From: Brevundimonas diminuta 470-4
GTDB lineage: Bacteria > Pseudomonadota > Alphaproteobacteria > Caulobacterales > Caulobacteraceae
DNA: 64,000 nt
Direction of reading: 5' to 3'
NCBI GenBank assembly: GCA_000318405.1
Contig: KB291743.1
Coordinates: 35,478-99,477 of the forward strand
Shown: piece after piece, positions 7,961 through 17,369 of the stretch
Layout of the letters: each line of letters opens with the position of its first letter
How positions within the stretch are numbered: position 1 is the first letter of the stretch
Made by a program: the position numbers and the translations under genes
Notes under the pieces: model-generated
What the model saw: only the letters and a program-made list of their open reading frames with translations
The model's database searches: none
What the model was told of the DNA's origin: nothing

Positions 7961-7976
7961 TTAAGGTTTCGTTGAC
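7961..7976 (+). promoter_or_regulatory. CtrA-box-like sequence upstream of mipZ
   Basis: TTAA, seven bases, then TTGAC matches the Caulobacter CtrA consensus TTAA-N7-TTAAC at eight of nine positions. It lies about 90 bases before the mipZ start. One near-match alone is weak evidence. Confidence 0.3.
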
Positions 7977-8063
7977 GATTGCCCCTCGGAGGCTGATCTT
8001 GCGGCCCATGGGCGGGCGGCGGACGAAGATGAGTCGCGCCTGCTGATCACAGTGGGATTTCAC

Positions 8064-8897
8064 ATGGCGCAGCCTCAGGTCATCGTCATCGGCAATGAAA
8101 AGGGCGGGGCGGGCAAGTCCACCCTGGCCATTCACATCGTCACCGGCCTTCTGCACGCCGGACGCAAGGTCGCCATCATCGATCTGGACCTGCGCCAGCG
8201 CTCGATGGAGCGGTTCTTCGCCAACCGCGTCGCCTGGACCAAGGCCAACGGTCACGAACTGCCGCTGCCCTTCGTGCCGGACATGGGCGACGGCAAGGCG
8301 CTGCATAAGGCCGATGAGGCCGAGCAACTGGCGCGTTTCGAGGCCGCCTATGCCGAGGCGAAGGGCGTCGCCGACGTCATCGTCATCGACACGCCGGGCG
8401 GGGATACGCCCCTGTCGCGCGCCGCGCACGGCCGGGCCGATCAGATCGTCACCCCGATGAACGACAGCTTCGTCGACTTCGATCTGCTGGGCGAGGTGGA
8501 CCCGGTGACGCTGGATCTGGTCAAGCCGTCCATCTATTCTGAAAGCGTCTGGGAGGCGCGCAAGCACCGCGCCATCACCGAGGGCCGCCAGGTGACGATC
8601 GACTGGATCGTAGTCACCAACCGTCTGGCCGTGGCCGAGGCCCGCAACCGTCGCCGTCTGGCCTCGCGCATGGCCAAGCTGGCCAAACGGGTCGGTTTCC
8701 GCGTCGGGCCGGGCCTGCGCGACCGGGTCATCTTTCGCGAACTCTTCCCCTTCGGCCTGACGGTGGCGGACCTGTCGAACGACATCCGCCCGGTGTCGGT
8801 GTCGCTGGCCCACGTGGCGGCGCGTCAGGAAATGCGTAACCTGATGCAGGCCTTGGGGCTGGACGACGCCATCGCGGCGATGGACGCGGCGGCCTGA
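8064..8897 (+). CDS. mipZ: MipZ, ParA-family ATPase positioning the division plane
   Basis: MipZ forms a bipolar gradient from the ParB-bound origins and inhibits FtsZ assembly away from midcell. The deviant Walker A motif NEKGGAGKST is at residues 11-20 (signature Lys K13, P-loop K18), Walker B is VIVIDTPGGDTPLSR, and the C-terminal half contains KRVGFRVGPGLRDRVIFREL and FPFGLTVADLS, which closely match what I know of Caulobacter MipZ. I chose ATG 8064 because GGGA sits 7 bases upstream and MAQPQVIVIGNEKGG aligns with the family; a GTG at 8052 would add four residues. Length 277. The J-domain gene follows 25 bases downstream. Confidence 0.95.
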   Translation: MAQPQVIVIGNEKGGAGKSTLAIHIVTGLLHAGRKVAIIDLDLRQRSMERFFANRVAWTKANGHELPLPFVPDMGDGKALHKADEAEQLARFEAAYAEAKGVADVIVIDTPGGDTPLSRAAHGRADQIVTPMNDSFVDFDLLGEVDPVTLDLVKPSIYSESVWEARKHRAITEGRQVTIDWIVVTNRLAVAEARNRRRLASRMAKLAKRVGFRVGPGLRDRVIFRELFPFGLTVADLSNDIRPVSVSLAHVAARQEMRNLMQALGLDDAIAAMDAAA

Positions 8898-8922
8898 TCG
8901 CTTGACGGGCCGATAGAGCTTC

Positions 8923-9351
8923 ATGGGATTGATCTGGCTGGGTCTGGCCGCCGTGGCCCTGTGGGCGCTGGTGCGGCTGGGCCGTCAGACCGAGCGCGCG
9001 CGGCGCGGCCACTGGCGCATCTCGGCGACCATATTGAGCGCGGCCCTGCTGGCCGGGGCGGTGCTGGCGGCGGCCCGCGGAGCGTGGCTGATCAGCGGCG
9101 GCATGGCGCTGGCGGGCGTTTGGCTGGCGGTGCAGTCGCGCGTCCGCCCCCCCGCGCCCAAGGCTCAGCCCTCGGAGCGGATGAGCGAAGCCGAGGCGCG
9201 GGCGATTCTGGGCGTGACGGCCGGGGCCGACGCGCAGACGGTGCAGGCCGCCTGGCGACGCCTGATGGCGCGCGCCCATCCCGATCAGGGCGGGACCGAA
9301 GGTCTGGCCGCCCGCGTCAACGCCGCGCGTGATCGCCTGCTGAAGGGATAG
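8923..9351 (+). CDS. membrane-anchored J-domain protein
   Basis: This 142-residue protein has two or three hydrophobic segments (about 2-18, 36-52 and 56-71), then a C-terminal J domain (about 88-142) with the essential HPD tripeptide at H119-P120-D121. The order of membrane anchor then short J domain resembles mitochondrial Pam18/Tim14, so it should recruit and stimulate DnaK at the inner membrane. It follows mipZ closely and may share its transcript. Its specific client is unknown. Confidence 0.85.
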   Translation: MGLIWLGLAAVALWALVRLGRQTERARRGHWRISATILSAALLAGAVLAAARGAWLISGGMALAGVWLAVQSRVRPPAPKAQPSERMSEAEARAILGVTAGADAQTVQAAWRRLMARAHPDQGGTEGLAARVNAARDRLLKG

Positions 9352-9362
9352 TGGCCCGGCGG

Positions 9363-10133
9363 TCAGAACCCGAGTTCGGCCTCGCCGCGCAGAATGGCCT
9401 CGGCTTCCGGGGTGTGCTTGGCCCCCCCGCGGTCATGGACGATCAACGGCGGCAGAAGGCGCAGGGGCGCCTTGCCCGTCTTGATGGCCTGAACCAGCAC
9501 TCGTTTGGCGGGCTGATCGACGTAAGGCTGGATCGGGCGAATGGCGAACGAACCGGCCTTGGGCGCCAGCAGCGCCAGGATGTCCGCCAGCCGGTCGGCG
9601 CGGTGGATGATGACGATGCGTCCGCCCTCGCGCACCGCCTTCAACAGAAAGCCGGTCCAGGCGGACAGGCCGTCGTCGGCCATCCAGGCGCCGCGCTTGC
9701 CCTCGGCGGGGGCGCGCAAGGCGCCGGGGTCGTCGAAAAAAGGCGGGTTGCTGATCGCCCAGTCGAACGGCGGCAGGTCCAGGGCGCGAAAGGCGTGGGC
9801 CACGTCGCCGTCCAATATGGTCGTGCGCGAGGCGGCCTGATTCAGCTCGGCGTTCTGTCGGGCCAGCTCGGCGGCGGCGGCGTCGCGCTCCAGTCCGGTC
9901 AGCAGGGCTTCGGGCCGTCGCGCGGCGATCTGCATCAGCACCGCCCCGGCGCCGCAGCCGGCCTCGATTACCCGTTCGCCCGGTCGAGCCCCGACGGCGG
10001 CTGCCAGCAGACCCGCGTCCAGACCGGCGCGATAGCCGCGCGCAGGCTGGCGCAAGCGTATGCGTCCGCCCAGCAGAGCGGATTCCGAAACATCGGCGGC
10101 GGTTGTAAGGGATGACTCGGCTTGACCCATCAT
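9363..10133 (-). CDS. TrmN6-like tRNA1(Val) (adenine-37-N6)-methyltransferase
   Basis: This is a class I SAM-dependent methyltransferase of 256 residues. Motif I is VIEAGCGAGAVLMQIA, and the N6-adenine/glutamine motif IV is ISNPPFFDDP. The sequence LRQPARGYRAGLDAGLLAAAV at the N terminus is typical of the TrmN6/YfiC group, which methylates A37 of tRNA-Val. The exact RNA target is inferred. The start is ATG at 10133 (MMGQAESS), with ATG 10130 as an alternative. It is convergent with the J-domain gene and divergent from the polyprenyl synthase. Confidence 0.8.
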   Translation of the reverse strand: MMGQAESSLTTAADVSESALLGGRIRLRQPARGYRAGLDAGLLAAAVGARPGERVIEAGCGAGAVLMQIAARRPEALLTGLERDAAAAELARQNAELNQAASRTTILDGDVAHAFRALDLPPFDWAISNPPFFDDPGALRAPAEGKRGAWMADDGLSAWTGFLLKAVREGGRIVIIHRADRLADILALLAPKAGSFAIRPIQPYVDQPAKRVLVQAIKTGKAPLRLLPPLIVHDRGGAKHTPEAEAILRGEAELGF

Positions 10134-10233
10134 GACGCCGCCACCATTGTGCGCCGCGTCGCGTCCGGGCAAGCGGATGCGTGTGAATTTCGGGCGAATC
10201 TCCCCCTTCGCCCCTGTGCTGAAAGAGATTTTC

Positions 10234-11250
10234 GTGGACGCAGCTCTCGCCGTCGCCTCCCGGCCCAAGTGCGATGTAGACGCCCTGGTTCGTCTGGCCA
10301 AGGACGACATGGCGGCGGTCGACGCCCTCATCATCGCGCGGATGCAGTCGGATGTGCCGGTGATCCCCCTGCTGGCCGAGCATCTGGTCTCGGCGGGCGG
10401 CAAGCGTCTGCGTCCTCTGCTGACGGTCGCTGCGGCGCGCGCGACGGGCCAGACCGGCGACATCGAAGGCCCCAAGAAACTGGCCGCTTCGGTCGAGTTC
10501 ATCCACACCGCCACCCTGCTGCATGACGATATCGTCGACGGCTCGGAAATGCGCCGGGGCAAGGTCGCGGCGCACCTGATCTGGGGCGCGGCCTCTTCGG
10601 TGCTGGTGGGCGACTTCCTGTTCGCGCGGGCGTTCGAACTGATGGTCGAGACGGATTCGCTGCGCGCGCTCGGCATTCTGGCGCGGGCCTCGGCGGTGAT
10701 CGCCGAGGGCGAGGTGCTGCAACTGACGCGCGCCCATGACCTGAATCTGGACCTGGACACCTATCTGCAGATCATCCGCGCCAAGACGGCCGAGCTGTTC
10801 GCCGCCGCCGCCGAGTCCGGCGCGGTCGGGGCGGGCGCCACGGATGAACAGGTCGCGGCCCTGCGCGACTACGGCATGGGCCTGGGCATCGCCTTCCAGC
10901 TGGCGGACGACGCCCTGGACTACGGCGGCGCGACCGAGACGCTGGGCAAGAACGCGGGCGACGACTTCAACGAAGGCAAGGCGACCCTGCCTTTGTTGCT
11001 GGCCGTTCAGCGGACCAAGGGAACCGAAGATCTGTTCTGGGACCGCGTCATCACCAAGGGCGACCGCAAGCCCGAGGACTTCGAGCGGGCGCGCCAGTTG
11101 ATCGTCAGCAGCGGCGCCGTGGAAGCCACGCTGGATACGGCGACGGAATACGCCGACCGCGCCAAGGCCGCCCTGCAGGTGCTGCCCGCCGGGCCATGGA
11201 GCGCGGCGCTTGAGGCGCTGGCCGATTTCGCCGTCAGTCGGGCCACCTGA
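10234..11250 (+). CDS. ispB: polyprenyl diphosphate synthase (IspB type)
   Basis: It elongates farnesyl diphosphate with IPP to the long prenyl chain of ubiquinone. Both aspartate-rich motifs are present: LLHDDIVDGSEMRRG (FARM) and QLADDALDYGG (SARM), with the KAHLIWG/FLF region between them fitting a long-chain product. I prefer GTG at 10234 (338 residues, AAAGAG eight bases upstream) because the family starts near VDALVRLAKDDM. An ATG at 10132 would add 34 residues and overlap the divergent methylase start. Octa- versus decaprenyl product cannot be told from sequence. The stop overlaps the next start (TGATG). Confidence 0.88.
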   Translation: MDAALAVASRPKCDVDALVRLAKDDMAAVDALIIARMQSDVPVIPLLAEHLVSAGGKRLRPLLTVAAARATGQTGDIEGPKKLAASVEFIHTATLLHDDIVDGSEMRRGKVAAHLIWGAASSVLVGDFLFARAFELMVETDSLRALGILARASAVIAEGEVLQLTRAHDLNLDLDTYLQIIRAKTAELFAAAAESGAVGAGATDEQVAALRDYGMGLGIAFQLADDALDYGGATETLGKNAGDDFNEGKATLPLLLAVQRTKGTEDLFWDRVITKGDRKPEDFERARQLIVSSGAVEATLDTATEYADRAKAALQVLPAGPWSAALEALADFAVSRAT

Positions 11251-11663
11251 TGCTGGCGGCGCTTCTTGTCGCGGGGCAGATGGCCGCGCAGGAGCCGCCG
11301 CGCTTCACCCTGACGCCGGAACCCGGCGACGCCCTGAGGGCTGAACTCTTTCGTCTGGAGCCGGGCGATCCCGGAGGTCAGGCGCGCGCCCTGCTGGGCG
11401 AAGACATGATGCGGGACGACGCCGAACTGGCCGTGCGTTCCGTGCCGCCGATCATCATGCTGTATCGTGAAGGCAGCCTGCCGGACGGCCCGATGGTGCT
11501 CTACGCCGGGCCGGGCGTGGACGGAGAGCCGGACGCCGCCTGCCGTCTGTCGCGCATACCCGGCGGCATGGTCGACAACTCGCACCGCGTTCTCGTCTGG
11601 TGCAGCGAGTTCATCCTGAAAACGGCGCCGGCGTTGAACATTCCGCCGGCGCCGATTCACTGA
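11250..11663 (+). CDS. hypothetical exported protein
   Basis: This 137-residue protein has a short hydrophobic N terminus (MLAALLVAGQMAAQE) that looks like a minimal signal peptide cleaved near residue 13. The rest is soluble, with two cysteines (in DAACRLSR and VWCSEF) that could form a disulfide in the periplasm. It starts within the stop codon of the polyprenyl synthase, so it is translationally coupled, but I recognise no family and no link to isoprenoids. Confidence 0.65.
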   Translation: MLAALLVAGQMAAQEPPRFTLTPEPGDALRAELFRLEPGDPGGQARALLGEDMMRDDAELAVRSVPPIIMLYREGSLPDGPMVLYAGPGVDGEPDAACRLSRIPGGMVDNSHRVLVWCSEFILKTAPALNIPPAPIH

Positions 11664-11667
11664 GGCC

Positions 11668-12993
<1,326 letters not shown>

Positions 12994-12995
12994 TT

Positions 12996-13718
12996 ATGCG
13001 GCGCGTCGTCGATTTTCTGCTGAATATGGAGGCCAGGCGGTGGCGAACCCTGGCCGTGACCCTGCTGTTGCTGGCGGGAATCATCGCCCTGTTCGCCCTG
13101 GGCAAGACGCAGTTGGCGCTGGGGGCCGAGGACCAGCTGGAGCACTGGCTGGCGGGGTATCGCGCCGGGCCGTGGGGACTGGCGGCGGCGGTTGTCGTCT
13201 TCACCCTGTCGGCCTTCATCGGCGTGCCGCAGTTCCTGTTGATCGCCGCCTGCGTGGTGGCGTTCGGGCCGTGGTTTGGATTTCTCTATAGCTGGATCGC
13301 CACCATCGCCTCGGCGGCCGTGACCTATTGGTTGGGGCGCGGACCGACCGCACGGACGCTGGAGCGTTACGGCGGCGGGACGGTCGAGCGCATCCGCAGG
13401 TTCGTCGGCCGCAACGCCTTTTCGGCCAGCTTCATCATCCGCAATGTCCCCTCGGCGCCCTTCATCGTCGTGAACATGGCCTTCGGGGCGGTGCGCGCCT
13501 CATTCCCGGCCTATCTGGCGGGGTGCGCGCTGGGCGTCCTGCCCAAGACGGCGTTGGTCGCCTTCTTCGGCGGATCCTTCATGGCGGCGGTCAGCGGCGA
13601 CGGCGTCTGGACCTCGGTGATCCTTGCGGCGGTCGCGGGCGTCTGGCTTGTATTGATGCTGGCTGTGCGCGAGTGGGTGAAGCGCCGTGAGGCTGCGCGC
13701 GGCCTGTCAGTCGATTGA
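12996..13718 (+). CDS. TVP38/TMEM64 (DedA-like, SNARE-associated) membrane protein
   Basis: This multi-pass membrane protein of 240 residues shows the conserved VTT core: a GVPQFLLIAACVVAFGPWFGFLYSWIA re-entrant region, the charged LGRGPTARTLERYGG loop, and a second helical hairpin with NVPSAPFIVVNMAFGA. DedA-superfamily members move lipids or lipid carriers across the membrane, although a substrate cannot be read here. ATG 12996 (MRRVVDFLL) with GGCGA upstream was chosen over GTG 12954. It is divergent from the aminotransferase and 13 bases before the GST gene. Confidence 0.8.
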   Translation: MRRVVDFLLNMEARRWRTLAVTLLLLAGIIALFALGKTQLALGAEDQLEHWLAGYRAGPWGLAAAVVVFTLSAFIGVPQFLLIAACVVAFGPWFGFLYSWIATIASAAVTYWLGRGPTARTLERYGGGTVERIRRFVGRNAFSASFIIRNVPSAPFIVVNMAFGAVRASFPAYLAGCALGVLPKTALVAFFGGSFMAAVSGDGVWTSVILAAVAGVWLVLMLAVREWVKRREAARGLSVD

Positions 13719-13731
13719 TCGGAGAACGACC

Positions 13732-14349
13732 ATGCTGAAGCTCTATTATTCCCCCGGCGCCTGCGCCATCGCCTCGCACATCGGCCTGGAAGAGGCGGGC
13801 GCGGACTATGAGATCGAGAAGATCGACCTGCGCGCGGGTCAGCAGCGGACGCCCGAATATCTGGCGATCAATCCTGCGGGCGTGACCCCGGCGCTTCAGA
13901 CCTCCGAGGGCGTGATCACCCAGAACGCAGCCATTCTGGCCTATGTGGCCCAGACGCATCCGCAGGCCGGGCTGGCCGATCTGAAAGACCCGTTCAAGTT
14001 CGCGCGGTTGCAGGCCGTCAACGGCTGGCTGGCCTCATCGCTGCATCCGGCCATCGGCAAGACGCTGTTCTCCAGGCCGCCGCTGGAAGGCGACGCGAAG
14101 GATGAGGCGGTGAAGATTGCGCTGGAGAAGTACGATCTGGCCGAGAACCATGTGCTGACCGGCCCCTGGGTCATGGGCGAAGATTATTCGATGGCGGACG
14201 GTTATCTGATGGTCTTCACGCGCTGGGCGCGTCAGGCGGGCCTGCTGGACAAGACCCGGTTCGCCAGGCTGAACGACCATCTTGACCGGGTGCAGGCGCG
14301 CCCGGCCGTACAGCGCGTGCTTGAGGCCGAAGGCGTTCCGGCGGTCTGA
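13732..14349 (+). CDS. glutathione S-transferase
   Basis: Cytoplasmic GST of 205 residues. The N-terminal thioredoxin-fold half begins LKLYYSPGACAIASHIGLEE, the bacterial beta-class pattern with a Ser/Cys near the start, followed by INPAGVTPALQTSEG (cis-Pro) and TQNAAILAYVA (glutathione gamma-glutamyl binding). The all-helical C-terminal half contains WVMGEDYSMADGYLMVFTRWA with the N-capping box. GGAGA lies 6 bases before the ATG. The physiological electrophile is unknown. A perfect hairpin (14387-14408) follows. Confidence 0.9.
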   Translation: MLKLYYSPGACAIASHIGLEEAGADYEIEKIDLRAGQQRTPEYLAINPAGVTPALQTSEGVITQNAAILAYVAQTHPQAGLADLKDPFKFARLQAVNGWLASSLHPAIGKTLFSRPPLEGDAKDEAVKIALEKYDLAENHVLTGPWVMGEDYSMADGYLMVFTRWARQAGLLDKTRFARLNDHLDRVQARPAVQRVLEAEGVPAV

Positions 14350-14386
14350 TCCGCGCGCGGCCCAAGCGGGGCTGGAAAGCTTGACC

Positions 14387-14408
14387 GGCAAGGCTTTCAA
14401 GCCTTGCC
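14387..14408 (+). terminator. perfect 10-bp hairpin after the GST gene
   Basis: GGCAAGGCTT (14387-14396) and AAGCCTTGCC (14399-14408) are exact complements around TC. No T run follows, so it is a weak intrinsic terminator or an RNA-stabilising hairpin. The remaining bases to 14602 hold no gene and should contain the mreB promoter. Confidence 0.45.
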
Positions 14409-14593
14409 GTGACAAGCCTGTGATCGAGAAGCCATAGGCGCTTGCAATCCCCGCGGCATGAGGGCAAACGGGCCTGTAGTCGGCTCGGCGAAGACGGTCA
14501 GGACGGCTTTGCGGTTACGCGAAGCGGGGGTAGGGCGTCGCCACAGCGGACGAATGAAATTCACGCCCTTGCAGGCCCGAACTAAAGCGGTAA

Positions 14594-15643
<1,050 letters not shown>

Positions 15644-15658
15644 AAACGGACTGACTGG

Positions 15659-15706
15659 CCGCCGGGGGCGCCGCAGACTGCCATAGGCCGCCCCCGACGG
15701 TTGTTT
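15659..15706 (+). terminator. rho-independent terminator between mreB and mreC
   Basis: CCGcCGGGGGCG (15659-15670) pairs with CGCCCCCGaCGG (15689-15700) with one internal mismatch, and TTGTTT follows directly. It lies 16 bases after the mreB stop, where partial termination would give more MreB than MreC/MreD. Confidence 0.7.
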
Positions 15707-15765
15707 CACACGCGAAGGCGGGCCTCGGCCCGCTGATCCCTGAGCTCTAGCAGGAAGGGCTGGCC

Positions 15766-16854
15766 GTGGCGTTTCGCGACGGACCGTTCGAGAATCTGAA
15801 GGTGCCGCTGGCCTGGACGGCCGCGGTCATGGTTGTCGGCGGCATTGTCGCGGCGATCATGCTTCTGCTCGCCGATCGCCCGCCGCCCAGCGTGGACGAT
15901 CTCCAGCCCGCACAGGCGGCGTTCGATACCGCCGCCGGAACGACGGGCGGGGTGTTGGCGGCGCCTGTCCGGTGGACCGGCGACGCCGTCGACTTCGTCA
16001 AAGGCTATTTCTTCGCGGTCTCCGAGAACCGTCGCCTGCGTCGTGAACTGGCGGAGATGAGCGCATGGCGCGACGACGCCCTGGCGCTCAAGAACCTGAA
16101 CGCGCGCTATGAACAACTGCTGGGCCTGCAGACCGAACCGCCGATCGAGATGACGGCCGGGCGGGCCATTACTGATGCGCGCGGCCCCTTCGCGCGCTCG
16201 CGCCTGCTGAACGTCGGCGCCGCCAAGGGCGTGCGCGTCGGTAATCCGGTCTTGAGCGAACATGGCCTGGTCGGCCGTATCGCGGGCGCCGCCGGGGGTT
16301 ACAGCCGCATGGTGCTTCTGACCGATGTGGCTTCGCGCATTCCTGTGATGGTCGAACGCACCGACGCGCGCGCCATGCTGACCGGAGACGGCAGCCGCAG
16401 CCCGCGTCTGGACTATGTGCGTGGACAAGGCTCGGTGCAGGACGGCGACCGCATCCTGACCTCGGGCGATGGCGGCGGATTCCCGCGCGGCCTGCCGGTC
16501 GGCGTCGTGGCCAAGGGGGTCGACGGCTCCTGGCGGGTCAAGCTGTACAGCGACCGCACCGCCATCGACTATGTGCGCGTCCTGCTGTTCCAGGATTTCG
16601 GCCAGTTGGCTGACCAGAACGCATTGAATGCGCCGCCGCTGTCCAGCCTGAAGACGGCGCCGCCGCCGACCCCCGCCCAGGCCGCCGCCATTCAGGATGT
16701 GGCGACCCGCCGCGCCGCCGCCGTCAAGGCCGCCGCTGACCGTGTGCGCGCCGCCAACGCGGCCCCGCCGCCGGATCAGACCGTTGCGCCGCCCCAAGCC
16801 GCGACGCCGCCGGCCGCGCCTGCGGCTGGAACGCCCGACGGGGGCCGCGAGTGA
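15766..16854 (+). CDS. mreC: rod shape-determining protein MreC
   Basis: MreC is a bitopic inner-membrane protein whose periplasmic beta domain activates PBP2-RodA. A membrane segment is at about 14-36 (LAWTAAVMVVGGIVAAIMLLL in part), a coiled coil at about 85-110 (ENRRLRRELAEMSAWRDDAL) and the beta-barrel domain at about 120-285 (NVGAAKGVRVGNPVLSEHGLVG, LTDVASRIPVMVER). The last 75 residues are Ala/Pro-rich and disordered, longer than in E. coli. The start is GTG 15766 with AGGAAG upstream. It overlaps mreD by GTGA. Confidence 0.95.
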   Translation: MAFRDGPFENLKVPLAWTAAVMVVGGIVAAIMLLLADRPPPSVDDLQPAQAAFDTAAGTTGGVLAAPVRWTGDAVDFVKGYFFAVSENRRLRRELAEMSAWRDDALALKNLNARYEQLLGLQTEPPIEMTAGRAITDARGPFARSRLLNVGAAKGVRVGNPVLSEHGLVGRIAGAAGGYSRMVLLTDVASRIPVMVERTDARAMLTGDGSRSPRLDYVRGQGSVQDGDRILTSGDGGGFPRGLPVGVVAKGVDGSWRVKLYSDRTAIDYVRVLLFQDFGQLADQNALNAPPLSSLKTAPPPTPAQAAAIQDVATRRAAAVKAAADRVRAANAAPPPDQTVAPPQAATPPAAPAAGTPDGGRE

Positions 16855-17369
16855 GAAGGACGATCACCGTACGGATGGTCGGTCCGATGCAGTGGATCGG
16901 CTACCCGGCGCTGATCGCCGCAGCCGCGACCATTCTGTTCGCCATTCCGCTGCGCCTGTTCGGCCTGACCTTGCCCGAGCCAGTCTGGCCGATGGTGCTG
17001 GCCTTCGCCTGGCCGCTGATCCGGCCGTCGATGCTGGCGCCGGTCGTGCTGTTCGGTCTGGGGGTGTTTCTGGACTTCTTCTGGGGCGGCAAGGCGGGGA
17101 TGTGGGCGCTTAACCTGCTGCTGATCTATGGAGCCATTCTGCTGGCTTCGAAATATCTGGCGGGGCAGGCGACCATCGTCCTGTTCGCCCTTTATGTCGC
17201 CTCGACGGGCCTGGCGTTTGCGGTCGCCTATTTCGTGACGCGGGGCAGCCTTGGGAATGCGCCCAATCTGCTGGCTATCATGGGGCAGATGATCCCGACG
17301 CTGCTGCTCTTTCCCCTGGCCAACTGGCTGATCGAGCGTTTCGACGACGCGGACGTGCGATTCCGATGA
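16851..17369 (+). CDS. mreD: rod shape-determining protein MreD
   Basis: Small polytopic inner-membrane protein of 172 residues with about five or six membrane segments, for example YPALIAAAATILFAIPLRLF, VLAFAWPLI and ALNLLLIYGAILLAS. It works with MreC in the elongasome. It is identified by hydrophobic pattern and by position between mreC and mrdA, since MreD sequences diverge strongly. The GTG start overlaps the mreC stop and the stop overlaps the mrdA start (ATGA on that side), indicating tight coupling. Confidence 0.9.
   Translation: MRRTITVRMVGPMQWIGYPALIAAAATILFAIPLRLFGLTLPEPVWPMVLAFAWPLIRPSMLAPVVLFGLGVFLDFFWGGKAGMWALNLLLIYGAILLASKYLAGQATIVLFALYVASTGLAFAVAYFVTRGSLGNAPNLLAIMGQMIPTLLLFPLANWLIERFDDADVRFR

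Noticed and set aside
10132-10233. 34-codon N-terminal extension of the polyprenyl synthase
   Set aside because: It is not family-like, overlaps the divergent methylase start, and a better SD/GTG pair is at 10222-10236.
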